A DNA stretch of 64,000 bases from Pseudomonadota bacterium (GTDB lineage Bacteria; Pseudomonadota; Gammaproteobacteria; Burkholderiales; Burkholderiaceae_C), in NCBI GenBank assembly GCA_021819435.1, contig JAKARB010000018.1, positions 31,163 through 95,162 of the forward strand, read 5' to 3'. This document shows positions 53,395 to 62,268 of this stretch, piece after piece (the first letter of the stretch is position 1; each line of letters begins with the position of its first letter). A program made the position numbers and the translations under genes. The notes beneath the pieces are model-generated. The model did not search any database and was not told where the DNA came from. It saw nothing but the letters and a program-made list of their open reading frames with translations.

Positions 53395-55469
53395 GGCAGC
53401 AAGCCCACGCCCCGACCGAGGGCCGCTCCCGCGGCATCAGAGCGACCTGGGCCATGCCCAAGTCGCTCGCCGGCTTGCCGTGCGTGGTGCTCGTGCTCGT
53501 CTCCTTCCTGGTCCTGACAAGTCCGGCCCCAGCTCGAGCAGCTGACAACGATCCCCAGCAGATCTTCAACGATGCGAAGGCGCTGGGCAAGGCTCGCAAC
53601 AGCGACCTGGCCGGCACCATCAACAACGACACGGCGAAACAGAATCTGCCTACCTACAAAGGCCAAACATCCACCCCAGAAACGGAAGCCTACGCACAGA
53701 ACCCCACTGCAGCGACCGCTGCCTTGCGAGCCAAGTGCACCGCAAATCCGAACGACGCAACCTGCGCAGGCGTGAATTCAGGCACCCAGAACCGCCAGAA
53801 GGTCTACATCCGTTTGGACGACAAGGCCCTTGCGGGCCGTACCGCTGTCACGAACCCTCAAGCGATCCTGGGTGACTTCTCTACCACCTACAACGCTTGC
53901 ACCACCACCACCCCGGAAGTGCAATCGGCCGCTCAGTTCGCTGAGAAAACCTGCAGCCTTGATTTCATCAACACCAGCACTGCAAGCTGCCAGAAGAGCT
54001 TCAACATTCTCGGCTCGGATCGCTACTCTTGTACCCCAGGTACTTGGTTCTCTGCCTCCTTGGGCGGCGGTGGTAGCGACCGCACTGAGGTGCAAGCGCT
54101 ATGCGAACCAACGAGACTTGATGGACGCATGACCTTTCGGGTGCATGCGTACGGGAAAAACGGTAGCTGTACGGGGTGGCAACAGTTTGAGCTCGCCATG
54201 GATAAACCCACGCCATTGCCTGCATCGAACAAGGTGGCACGTGTACGGCCTCACTGGGGCGGTGGATGCAGGGATGTAGATGTCTTCGAAGGCGGCCCCG
54301 GATGCATCAGCGGAAACTGTTCGAAGTCATTCCGATTCATCTGGGCTGGAAAGCGCGATGTCCCTACCGACATTTCCTTTGAGCAACCGCATATGACGCA
54401 GAAAGCTCAGGAAATGACTGTCAACGGGTGTGAGAGTTACGAGAAGATGGTTCCCGCAGGGGCGCTTCCACCTGATGGCGACAACACTGGCCACAGCAGC
54501 TACTCTCTGCCACTGAGCGCTCTTAACATGCCTAGGCAATGCATTCGCACGAACAGCGTCTGCCTTGAAGGGGCAGGGACACGGGTATTCGATGGCAAGT
54601 CCGTCTACAAGAGCTGCTGGCGCTACCACAATACTTTTGCCTGCTCCGACCTTGCGGCCAGCTCGACGTGCTCGGCGTCCGAAGCAACCCAGTGCAATCA
54701 GGTCGATCCTTCTGTATGCGTGGTGCCGGGATCTGACGGGTCCTGCTCCAGCGTCAGCTTTCCCCTTCAGTGCCCCACCGCCGAAGCCAAGTACAACGCC
54801 GCCGTCAATTGCGGCCCGAGTACCTTCTGCTCCGGTGGATCCTGCTACGACAGCACCAACCAGGCCAGCCAGCCGCCCACTCAGTTTGTGACCTCTGTGA
54901 GCCAGCTCGCCGCCGCAGCCGAGGCATCCGAAGACCTGGACACAGCAACCATGACCATCTTCAAGGGCAAGGCCTTGAAGTGCAAGAACTACGTCCTGGG
55001 CTTCGTCGATTGCTGCGACAGCCGAACGATCCTCGACTCGGTGGGCGGCGGCGGCACTTTGCTGCTGGCCTGCAAGTCCGACTGGGACCAGGTCATGGAA
55101 CTGTCTCAGAAACGCGAACAAGGACTGTGCCACTGGAACTGGAAGTGGACCTCCAAGAAAGGGCCGCTGGGCATCACGATCGAGGAGTCCGAGTCCTACT
55201 GCTGCTTCAACTCGAAGCTGGGGCGAATCATCAACGAGCAAGGCCGGGCTCAGATCGGTAAGGGCTGGGGCAGCAAGAGCAATCCGGACAACCCGGACTG
55301 CACGGGCTTCACCGTGGAGCAGCTGCAGAGCCTCGATTTCTCCCAGATCGATTTCAGCGACTTCTATGCGGACATCAAGCCCGTGATTCCCTCTACCGAC
55401 AGCCTGATCGACAAGGCAGGCAGCAGCGCCCCAGAGTGCTACTACGGAGCAGGCAAATGCCAACAGTGA
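53391..55469 (+). CDS. traN: Mating-pair stabilisation protein TraN
   Basis: 692 residues. A long leader ends with a signal peptide (SFLVLTSPAPARA, cleavage near residue 50); an internal ATG at 53454 would give a more usual leader length. The mature protein is large and Cys-rich: TSTASCQKSFNILGSDRYSC, FACSDLAASSTCSA, YVLGFVDCCDSRTIL and QGLCHWNWKW, with C-terminal ESYCCFNSKLGRIINEQGRAQ, which is highly conserved in TraN. TraN is an outer-membrane adhesin that stabilises the mating pair. Its middle (about residues 230-390) has visibly lower G+C and different codon use than the two ends. It overlaps traF. Confidence 0.92.
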   Translation: MRQQAHAPTEGRSRGIRATWAMPKSLAGLPCVVLVLVSFLVLTSPAPARAADNDPQQIFNDAKALGKARNSDLAGTINNDTAKQNLPTYKGQTSTPETEAYAQNPTAATAALRAKCTANPNDATCAGVNSGTQNRQKVYIRLDDKALAGRTAVTNPQAILGDFSTTYNACTTTTPEVQSAAQFAEKTCSLDFINTSTASCQKSFNILGSDRYSCTPGTWFSASLGGGGSDRTEVQALCEPTRLDGRMTFRVHAYGKNGSCTGWQQFELAMDKPTPLPASNKVARVRPHWGGGCRDVDVFEGGPGCISGNCSKSFRFIWAGKRDVPTDISFEQPHMTQKAQEMTVNGCESYEKMVPAGALPPDGDNTGHSSYSLPLSALNMPRQCIRTNSVCLEGAGTRVFDGKSVYKSCWRYHNTFACSDLAASSTCSASEATQCNQVDPSVCVVPGSDGSCSSVSFPLQCPTAEAKYNAAVNCGPSTFCSGGSCYDSTNQASQPPTQFVTSVSQLAAAAEASEDLDTATMTIFKGKALKCKNYVLGFVDCCDSRTILDSVGGGGTLLLACKSDWDQVMELSQKREQGLCHWNWKWTSKKGPLGITIEESESYCCFNSKLGRIINEQGRAQIGKGWGSKSNPDNPDCTGFTVEQLQSLDFSQIDFSDFYADIKPVIPSTDSLIDKAGSSAPECYYGAGKCQQ

Positions 55470-56428
55470 CCCAGCTCATCGCCGCGCGCATCAAAGCGAT
55501 GCTCGTCGTTTTCCTGGCGGTGGCCAGCGCAACGCCCGCGTTTGCCCAGGCCACCTCGTCAGAGCAACTTCCCTTCTACGAGCGTCGGGGCGAAGGCTGG
55601 TTCTGGTACGAGGACAAGGCTCCAGAGCCCAAGGACAAGAAGCCGGAGCAGGCAAAGAACCCGCCGGCAGCCTCACCGGCTACGAATGAGGATGAGCTGG
55701 ACCTGGCCAAGTTCTCCTCCTTCCAGAAGCAGTTGGACGATGCCATGAAGATCGCCACCATCAACCCGAGCGACAAGAACATCGTTCGAGTGTTGACGCT
55801 CATGGCTGAGACCCGGCGCAAGGCCGCCGTCTTCACTGACGCCGGCATGCGCGTGGCTGCGCTCAATCCCATGGTCGATGACCGCTACAACGGCCAGAAC
55901 GTACGTCCCCCCAATCCGGCGGCGACGGCCGCATGGGACGCGGCCTCTCGCCAATCCCAAGAAGCCAACATCAAGGCCCTGGCGAAAACGCACGGCATCT
56001 TTTTCTTCTTCAAGAGCGACTGTCCCTACTGCCACGCCTACGCCCCTCTGCTCAAGCGCTTCGCGCTCCGCCATGGTCTGACCATCTTCCCGGTGACGAT
56101 GGATGGCGCCACCATCCCCGACTTCCCGGACGCTGTCCCAAACAACGGCATCGCCGGGCGCTTCGTCGACCAGTTGGGCATTCCACGCGAACAGTTCGTC
56201 GTGCCCTTCACCGTCCTCGCCAAGCCCACAGCACCGCAGGAAATCGTGCCAGTCGGCTTCGGTGTGATGAACGAGGACGAGCTTAGCGAACGCCTCGACC
56301 TCTTCGCCCGGGAGGCAACCCGCGCTCGATCCGATGCCCGATCGCCGGGCTGGCAAGCACCTGCAGGTACGGCGGCAGCCCTGGGACGCACGACCGCCGC
56401 CGCCGGCGTCACGCCTGTCCGACCCTGA
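55457..56428 (+). CDS. traF: F-type assembly protein TraF with thioredoxin CPYC
   Basis: 323 residues; signal peptide cleaved near AFA (residue 30). It has the TraF N-terminal part (FYERRGEGWFWYEDKAPEP) and a thioredoxin domain with Cys189-Pro-Tyr-Cys192 in FFFFKSDCPYCHAYAPLL. F-plasmid TraF has lost the CxxC, so the intact pair here suggests real oxidoreductase activity. It lies between traN (13-bp overlap) and traH (31-bp gap). The start at 55457 keeps the signal; the longer frame overlaps traN further. Confidence 0.92.
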   Translation: MPTVTQLIAARIKAMLVVFLAVASATPAFAQATSSEQLPFYERRGEGWFWYEDKAPEPKDKKPEQAKNPPAASPATNEDELDLAKFSSFQKQLDDAMKIATINPSDKNIVRVLTLMAETRRKAAVFTDAGMRVAALNPMVDDRYNGQNVRPPNPAATAAWDAASRQSQEANIKALAKTHGIFFFFKSDCPYCHAYAPLLKRFALRHGLTIFPVTMDGATIPDFPDAVPNNGIAGRFVDQLGIPREQFVVPFTVLAKPTAPQEIVPVGFGVMNEDELSERLDLFAREATRARSDARSPGWQAPAGTAAALGRTTAAAGVTPVRP

Positions 56429-56459
56429 TCAACAGCTACAACAAGACCACGGAGGCCCC

Positions 56460-57938
56460 ATGCGCCATCTCACCCGGAAACTGCCCTCTCGCCGATCCGT
56501 CGCCGTCGCCTGCTCTCTCACCCTGCTGCTGGCCGCACCGGCCGGCTTGACGCCCGCGCAGGCAAGTCTGCAGACCGAAATGGCGGACATGTTCAAGGCC
56601 TCGGGAATGATGGCCAATGACACGCCCCCCAACGTCTACCACTCCCAGAGCAGCAACATCGCCGCCCTGGGTGGCCTGCAGGTCCGCACGCCTGTCCAGA
56701 ACTACCAGATGATGAGCTACGACCTGCCGTCCATGAAGGCGGGCTGTGGTGGCGTCGACCTGCGCTTGGGCTCATTCTCGTGGATCAACACCGAGAAGTT
56801 CAAGCAGATGCTCCAGCAGATCGGCAACAACTCCGTGGGCCTGCTCTTCTCTGCCGCGATCAGCACGATCACACCGCTGATCGGCGGCAAGATCGAAATG
56901 CTGCTCAAGCAGGTGCAAGACGCGTCCAACTTCTTTTCGAACACCTGCCGCAGTGCAGAAATGGCACTCGATGGCCTCATGGGGAAGAAGACGGCCGATA
57001 CCTACAGCGCGTGCATGAAGGTTCAGCGACTGTTTGCCAAGGACGAGGAAGAGGCCCGCACGAAGTGCCAGGACCAGGCTCCCGACGTGAACCAGGCAGC
57101 GGCCAGCGACAGCAACCCCGCCGTCCGTGCCGTTGCCCAACGCGACGTGAACCTGATCTGGGACGCGCTCAAGAAGACCAAGCTCACGCATGAGCAGCGC
57201 GAGCTCTACATGAACGTCACGGGCACCGTGATCGTGCGCGCCAAGCGCGACAGCAGCGGCGACACCAATCAGACCATTCCCCCGGTCTTGGACAGCTTGA
57301 ACGTCCTGGAGAAGGGCAACACCACTCCTCCCTCCAGCGCCCAGCCAGGTGACGTGGCCATCGCGGGCTGGTGGAGCTGCGATGAGGACGCCGACCCCGA
57401 ATGCCTCAACCCCAAGAACACCACCACCAAAGTGTTCACCCCCTTCGCCCAACAGGCGTTCAACCGCATGACCGCGCTGCTGAACGCCCTGTGGAACAAC
57501 AAGGAGCCGTCCCTCTCCGACCAGAACTTCGTGAACTACTCGTCCTTGCCGATAGGCATGATGCTCCGCGTGGGCTACATGTCTCGGCGCGACGATCTGG
57601 CTCGCTCGCTGACGAATCGTTATGCCGACGTGATCGGCTACGACTTCGCCTACAACTTCCTCTCCCGGTCGATCCTCGACGCCAAGGTCTACCTCGCCAA
57701 CGGCGCGCATCGCCGCGGCGTAGAGGACATCGAGGTCGACAACATGATCTCGCGCATGGACGCCCTCATCAATCAGCTCGAGGGCCAGCGCCACATCAAG
57801 GCCACCGACAACATCGGCATGTCGGCCATGGTCACAAACATCGTTGACACCGAGCGGCAGATGTACGCGACCTTGCCACAAGGCTTGCAGAACATGATGA
57901 CCTTCTCCAATCACATGAGCGCCATGCGCGGTCGCTGA
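56460..57938 (+). CDS. traH: F-type assembly protein TraH
   Basis: 492 residues, signal peptide cleaved near AQA (about residue 35). The TraH motifs include MFKASGMMANDTPPNVYHSQ, GLQVRTPVQNYQMMSYDLPS and GCGGVDLRLGSFSWINTEKFK, with a later helical region containing Cys. TraH is a periplasmic protein needed for pilus extension, working with TraF. The start at 56460 is preceded by CACGGAGGCCCC; longer frames overlap traF. traG follows after 8 bp. Confidence 0.93.
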   Translation: MRHLTRKLPSRRSVAVACSLTLLLAAPAGLTPAQASLQTEMADMFKASGMMANDTPPNVYHSQSSNIAALGGLQVRTPVQNYQMMSYDLPSMKAGCGGVDLRLGSFSWINTEKFKQMLQQIGNNSVGLLFSAAISTITPLIGGKIEMLLKQVQDASNFFSNTCRSAEMALDGLMGKKTADTYSACMKVQRLFAKDEEEARTKCQDQAPDVNQAAASDSNPAVRAVAQRDVNLIWDALKKTKLTHEQRELYMNVTGTVIVRAKRDSSGDTNQTIPPVLDSLNVLEKGNTTPPSSAQPGDVAIAGWWSCDEDADPECLNPKNTTTKVFTPFAQQAFNRMTALLNALWNNKEPSLSDQNFVNYSSLPIGMMLRVGYMSRRDDLARSLTNRYADVIGYDFAYNFLSRSILDAKVYLANGAHRRGVEDIEVDNMISRMDALINQLEGQRHIKATDNIGMSAMVTNIVDTERQMYATLPQGLQNMMTFSNHMSAMRGR

Positions 57939-57946
57939 GCCAGGCC

Positions 57947-60900
57947 ATGGACTTTACGATCTACACCTACGGCGATGTGAGCGCCCTCTACGGGATGCTC
58001 AACGGCGTCGTGATGATCATGGGCGACGACGTCTACAAGACGATGATTCGCATGATGCTGGGTTTCGGCGCCATGACGATGATCCTCTACATGATGCACG
58101 CCGGCGTTCATGCTCACCGCGGCTGGAAGTGGCTGGTCACGGTCGCGCTGATGTCGTCCATCCTTTTCACGCCGAAGGCAAACGTCATCATCGAAGATGC
58201 GACGGGGCACAGCTCGCCGGCCGTGGTCGCCAATGTCCCCTACGCCCTCGCCTTCCTGTTTGGCACGAAATCAGGCTTTGGCCACGACCTCACGGTCATG
58301 GGTGAAGCAGGCTTTCAGACCATTCCCTCCGGGGTCAGTGGTGCTCCTGACTTCGTCCTGCCGTCGGAGCTGAGCTACCTGCAGAACGGGATGATGTTCG
58401 GCGCCCGCCTGGTCGACGCCTCGCGAAGCGCGAACATCCCGGATGCAGTGCTGCGCACCGACCTGACCAACTACGTCAAGGACTGCGTCATCCCCTCTGT
58501 GGGCCACCTCATCAGCATGGACGACCTGATGAAGTCCACCAACCTCTGGGGTTTGTTCGCCAACACCAACAACGCCTTGTTCGCCTCCTACTGGGACAGC
58601 GGCGAGTACAAGTACGCCACCTGCCCCACCGTTTATGCGATCCTGGACTTGAAGATTGCGGCAGCCACCAACGACGTGCTCACGCGCATTGGCACCATGG
58701 TCTTCCCTCAGGCCAAGGACGCAGCAGCTGCCAACGCCTTGCTCCAGCCCGGCCTGGTCGCGGCCTACTCCAAGGCCAACATCGCGGCCGCGAGCGCTGA
58801 TGCCAACGCGATCATCCTCCAGAACGCCCTTATCAACGTCATGAGCGACGCCTCGGCGGCCATGGCCACCCAGATGGGCGACTCGGCGGCCGTGCTGCAG
58901 GCCTTCGCGCGCCAGCAAGGCACCGTGCAGGTCAATTCCTCGCTGATCGCCGAGGGCGAGTCCGTGAGCGCCTCGCTGGCCATCCTCAAGAACATCCTCG
59001 ATGTCATCCTCATTGCTGCATTTCCCATCGTGGCACTGCTGCTGATTGCCACCGAAGGCGAAGGGCTGAGGTCCCTGGGCATCAAATACATCCTTGCCCT
59101 GGTATGCATCGAAGCATGGCCGTTCATGAACGCGGCCGTGAGTTTCGTGGGCAACACCTATGCTGCGCATCGCATGGCCATGGCAGGTGCGCTCCCGGGT
59201 GGTGGCAGTGGCATGGCCTTGATCAATGCGGACGCCATCTACTCCGGTGCGATTTCGGACCTGGCCATGGTTGGCATGGCCATGAAGTTCGTTCCCGTGA
59301 TCTGCTTCGGATTGTTCTTCGGCATGGACAAGGCCGTCAGCGCCATGGCCAGCGGCGCCTCAGGCATGGCGGCGACGATCGGGCGCAAGACAGCGGAAGC
59401 CATGACCGGCACCGTCAGCGGTGGCTCGGCCAGCTTCGACAACTACAGCCTGGCCATGCAGAAGACCGACGCCAACATGGTTCGCATGGACAACGTGGCC
59501 GGCTCTACCTACTTCGATGCCCGAAACCCCTTCAATGCGGATGCACGACGTTCGGAGGCAAGGCTGGGTAGCAGCCCTGTCAAAGTCTCCGATGTGTTCC
59601 AGAGCACCCAGCGCTGGAGCGAGATGTCCAGGCAGCAGCAAAGCCTGGCTCATGGCCAGATGGACAGCGCTTCTTCCGCTCTAAGTTCGAGCTATCAACA
59701 AGCAATTGCGATGGCCCAGTCACGAGGAGATCGGACATCGCTCGATCGCTTAATGCAGGCTGGCCGGACTGACCAGTTTCAGCTTTCTTCTGCTCAGCAG
59801 GACCAGTTGCTGGAGCGTTTAGGGCAAGACCTGGGCATAACGGTCAACGAGAGCAACCGTCGAGAACTGCGCAGTGCATTGGAAACTTCACTTGCGGCCA
59901 CGGCCGGAACACCTGGCCAGGGCCTGACAGGCATCGGAGTCAGTGCAAGTACCCGTGCCAGCCTTGCACATGCTGGCTCACGCGCGAACGAAGAGCAAAT
60001 CAACAATGCCCTGCGACGCACGACTGATCAAGCCAGGGCCATGAGCCTCGAAAACCGGGCATCAACACTGGAATCGGTGCTTCAGCAACGGGGCTATGCC
60101 GAGGGAGAAACCTCATCGCAAGAGTTGACCAAGCGACTGACTTCCGACCTTTCCCAAGTTCGTGGTTACGTCAAAACCGCCGACGTGGCACTTCGCTCTT
60201 CCCAAGAGTATGCCCAGGCAGCAGAGTCTGCCAAGAGCGCGACGCAGCAGATTGGCTTCGATTTCGTCCGTGAGTACAACGCCTATGCATGGAGCTCGTT
60301 GGGCAAGGATCCCAACGACATGAGCGCAGCAGAGCATGCGGCGCTCATGAAGAGCTTCTTCTTGAATCGCACGCAACTGGCCCAGGACGACAAGGGTTCA
60401 TTCCTGGCCTTGCGAGAGTTCAACGACGTGTCCGACTACCTTGCGGGCGGCGGACATCTCAGGTCGGCAGATGCCTTTGGCGATGGCCGTCTGGACCAGC
60501 AGTTCTCAAGAGATCGAACCCAGAACCTAGCCTCTCAGACGGCCCTCACGCCCGGCAATGCAAGCGCTGCCGCTGTTCGCGGTGCGGGGACGGATAACAG
60601 AGCGGCTGTCACCGGCGCGGCCGGTGCTGCGGGCGTCGATATGGGCACCCCTCTGGAGCGGCCTATCGACCTAACTCCACTGGAAGGCCAACCCACTCGT
60701 AGCGCAGCTGCGATCCAACAAGACACTGTGAACAGCGCAAGCGCCACCCGGACACGCAATGAAGAAGAAAAGGCGCGAATAGACGGTCTGATGGAGCGCG
60801 GGTTGAAGAATGCACCCACGGATGCCTTCTCGTCCGGGCCGAACGACATCGCAAGGATTGATCGGAATCACCGGCCAATGCCTGGCGTCCAACCCCCAGC

Positions 60901-60994
60901 CCCTGCGGCTCCCAGCGCCGTCGACCTGATCCCCAAAGATCCGCCTAGAAACCCTGCCCCCGATCGCTCGGCAATTGATCGGATCCCTAAATGA
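57947..60994 (+). CDS. traG: Pilus assembly and mating protein TraG
   Basis: 1015 residues. The N-terminal half has several membrane spans (near 15-95 and 350-480) with MIRMMLGFGAMTMILYMMHAGV, typical of TraG_N. It is followed by a long helical, Ala/Gln/Ser-rich cytoplasmic-type C-terminal part ending DRSAIDRIPK. TraG acts in pilus assembly and mating-pair stabilisation, and in SXT-type elements its C-terminal part determines exclusion specificity with Eex. From about 59680 onward (C-terminal half) the G+C falls and codon use changes, which suggests a recombined tip. It is the last core gene of the operon. Confidence 0.92.
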   Translation: MDFTIYTYGDVSALYGMLNGVVMIMGDDVYKTMIRMMLGFGAMTMILYMMHAGVHAHRGWKWLVTVALMSSILFTPKANVIIEDATGHSSPAVVANVPYALAFLFGTKSGFGHDLTVMGEAGFQTIPSGVSGAPDFVLPSELSYLQNGMMFGARLVDASRSANIPDAVLRTDLTNYVKDCVIPSVGHLISMDDLMKSTNLWGLFANTNNALFASYWDSGEYKYATCPTVYAILDLKIAAATNDVLTRIGTMVFPQAKDAAAANALLQPGLVAAYSKANIAAASADANAIILQNALINVMSDASAAMATQMGDSAAVLQAFARQQGTVQVNSSLIAEGESVSASLAILKNILDVILIAAFPIVALLLIATEGEGLRSLGIKYILALVCIEAWPFMNAAVSFVGNTYAAHRMAMAGALPGGGSGMALINADAIYSGAISDLAMVGMAMKFVPVICFGLFFGMDKAVSAMASGASGMAATIGRKTAEAMTGTVSGGSASFDNYSLAMQKTDANMVRMDNVAGSTYFDARNPFNADARRSEARLGSSPVKVSDVFQSTQRWSEMSRQQQSLAHGQMDSASSALSSSYQQAIAMAQSRGDRTSLDRLMQAGRTDQFQLSSAQQDQLLERLGQDLGITVNESNRRELRSALETSLAATAGTPGQGLTGIGVSASTRASLAHAGSRANEEQINNALRRTTDQARAMSLENRASTLESVLQQRGYAEGETSSQELTKRLTSDLSQVRGYVKTADVALRSSQEYAQAAESAKSATQQIGFDFVREYNAYAWSSLGKDPNDMSAAEHAALMKSFFLNRTQLAQDDKGSFLALREFNDVSDYLAGGGHLRSADAFGDGRLDQQFSRDRTQNLASQTALTPGNASAAAVRGAGTDNRAAVTGAAGAAGVDMGTPLERPIDLTPLEGQPTRSAAAIQQDTVNSASATRTRNEEEKARIDGLMERGLKNAPTDAFSSGPNDIARIDRNHRPMPGVQPPAPAAPSAVDLIPKDPPRNPAPDRSAIDRIPK

Positions 60995-61045
60995 GCGATC
61001 GTGGCCTCAACAAACTGAGGTGATGCGTGCTTGCCTCCCGTACGC

Positions 61046-61507
61046 TCACCACTCTGCACCAAGGCGGCTTGTTTCCAAGCCGTGACTACTGCTGGGATCA
61101 ACCAAAGTGCCATGGTAAATGTTGTCCGGTTCGTAGGCATAAGTGGGGTCGGTCCACCTATCAGGAACCATGTCACCCGACTCAGGCCAAGCCACATTCG
61201 CCGGGACGCCTGTGCAAGCCGTCGCCGACTGAGCTTCGTTCGTCCACATATTTCCTGGCAGGCCCGCATAGGCTGGATCATGGAAAACATCGCCTCGAAA
61301 GCAAACATCATCTTTGCTCGGCTCGAGGAAAAGATCACCGTGATCCTCTGAGAAGGGTGCCTGGCCACCAGCCCAAGAACCGCCGTCAGCCGCCACCGAA
61401 TGCGCCGCAGCTGACACGCGATAGCCATGGGCAGCCCCGGCCATGCCGCGGCTCAGGCCTTGCAAGGCCTCGCGTACTACAGCGACCAGGTAGTCCCATG
61501 CATCCAT
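61046..61507 (-). CDS. Unknown minus-strand protein after traG
   Basis: 153 residues from 61507, with AAGGAG six bases upstream; the earlier in-frame ATG (61546) has no such site. It reads MDAWDYLVAVVREALQGLSRG, then GYRVSAAAHSVAADGGSWAGGQ, a Trp/Asp/Pro-rich second half (FHDPAYAGLPGNMWTNEAQS, WTDPTYAYEPDNIYHG). No family is recognised and there is no signal or membrane span. It is convergent with traG, with 51 bp between the ends, and divergent from the cassette at 61682. Codon use looks genuine. Confidence 0.65.
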   Translation of the reverse strand: MDAWDYLVAVVREALQGLSRGMAGAAHGYRVSAAAHSVAADGGSWAGGQAPFSEDHGDLFLEPSKDDVCFRGDVFHDPAYAGLPGNMWTNEAQSATACTGVPANVAWPESGDMVPDRWTDPTYAYEPDNIYHGTLVDPSSSHGLETSRLGAEW

Positions 61508-61681
61508 GGCGTGCTCCTTCAGTTCCCAAAGTTCATTTTTGGCCACTTCCTGGGCGCCGTGAAGGCCAGGAAGAGCATTTTCATCATACCAAATTCAGTT
61601 TCCACGGGGGAAAAGCAGTTTCCAGCCCCTTGCGCCCGCGCGTGGGGGGCCTGTGACCCGCGCCTGTTCCAGGAGAGAAAC

Positions 61682-62092
61682 ATGCTTTTCGAGTCCGTCA
61701 CGTACTGGCGCTCCGGCGCCTGGCTGGTCCGCGTCCAGGCCGGCTTTACCAACAACCGGGCCTCGGCCGAAGCCTTCGGCTTGCTTCCCATGCGGCTCGA
61801 GCGAGATCACGACCGCCTTGTGCTTTTCACAGCCCAAACCGGCGTCGAGCTCGGCGAGGCGTACGACGAGAACATCACCGTGTTCCGGCTGAAAGCCGGC
61901 GTCGACGTGGCCACGCCGGTCAACCTGGACGACTACAAGCAAGAGGCACTGCCGATCAGCCACTTCACCCATTTCCCCGAGCTTGAGCAGCTCACCTGCG
62001 TGGGCCATGGCGTGAACGAGGTAGATGAGCTGGCCCTCGCCATCCCTTTTGGCGACGTCGACGTCGAGCACCACCCTCTGGAGCGCTCATGA
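61682..62092 (+). CDS. Unknown protein, first of a coupled three-gene cassette
   Basis: 136 residues from 61682, with CAGGAGAG five bases before the ATG. It starts MLFESVTYWRSGAWLVRVQAG and includes LPMRLERDHDRLVLFTAQTG, with an acidic C-terminal region (FPELEQLTCVGHGVNEVDEL). No family is recognised; it appears soluble. Its stop overlaps the start of the 59-residue zinc ribbon, and that gene overlaps the membrane protein that follows, so all three are translationally coupled. Confidence 0.72.
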   Translation: MLFESVTYWRSGAWLVRVQAGFTNNRASAEAFGLLPMRLERDHDRLVLFTAQTGVELGEAYDENITVFRLKAGVDVATPVNLDDYKQEALPISHFTHFPELEQLTCVGHGVNEVDELALAIPFGDVDVEHHPLERS

Positions 62093-62268
62093 ACCTTTTC
62101 TGCGACAGCTGCGGCCACCGAGGACCCGAAACCGCATTTCTTCCTGCAGGTGTCACCTGCTTTACCTGCCCTGATTGCGGTGAATTCGACGTGCACCCGG
62201 ATGAGCACGCCGACACAGCCGTTCTCGGGCCTGACAACCTCACTGACTTCCTGCAGGAGAAACCATGA
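62089..62268 (+). CDS. 59-residue zinc-ribbon protein
   Basis: Starts MNLFCDSCGHRG, with two CxxC pairs (Cys5/Cys8 and Cys27/Cys30, in TCFTCPDCGEFDV) spaced as in rubredoxin-like zinc ribbons; Cys24 is an extra cysteine. It overlaps the preceding stop (ATGA) and the next start by four bases. It is too small for a named family; such ribbons often bind nucleic acid or a partner protein. Confidence 0.75.
   Translation: MNLFCDSCGHRGPETAFLPAGVTCFTCPDCGEFDVHPDEHADTAVLGPDNLTDFLQEKP

Noticed and set aside
61005..61020. cctca/tgagg hairpin just after traG as a terminator
   Set aside because: Only a five-base stem and no U-run; too weak to call.
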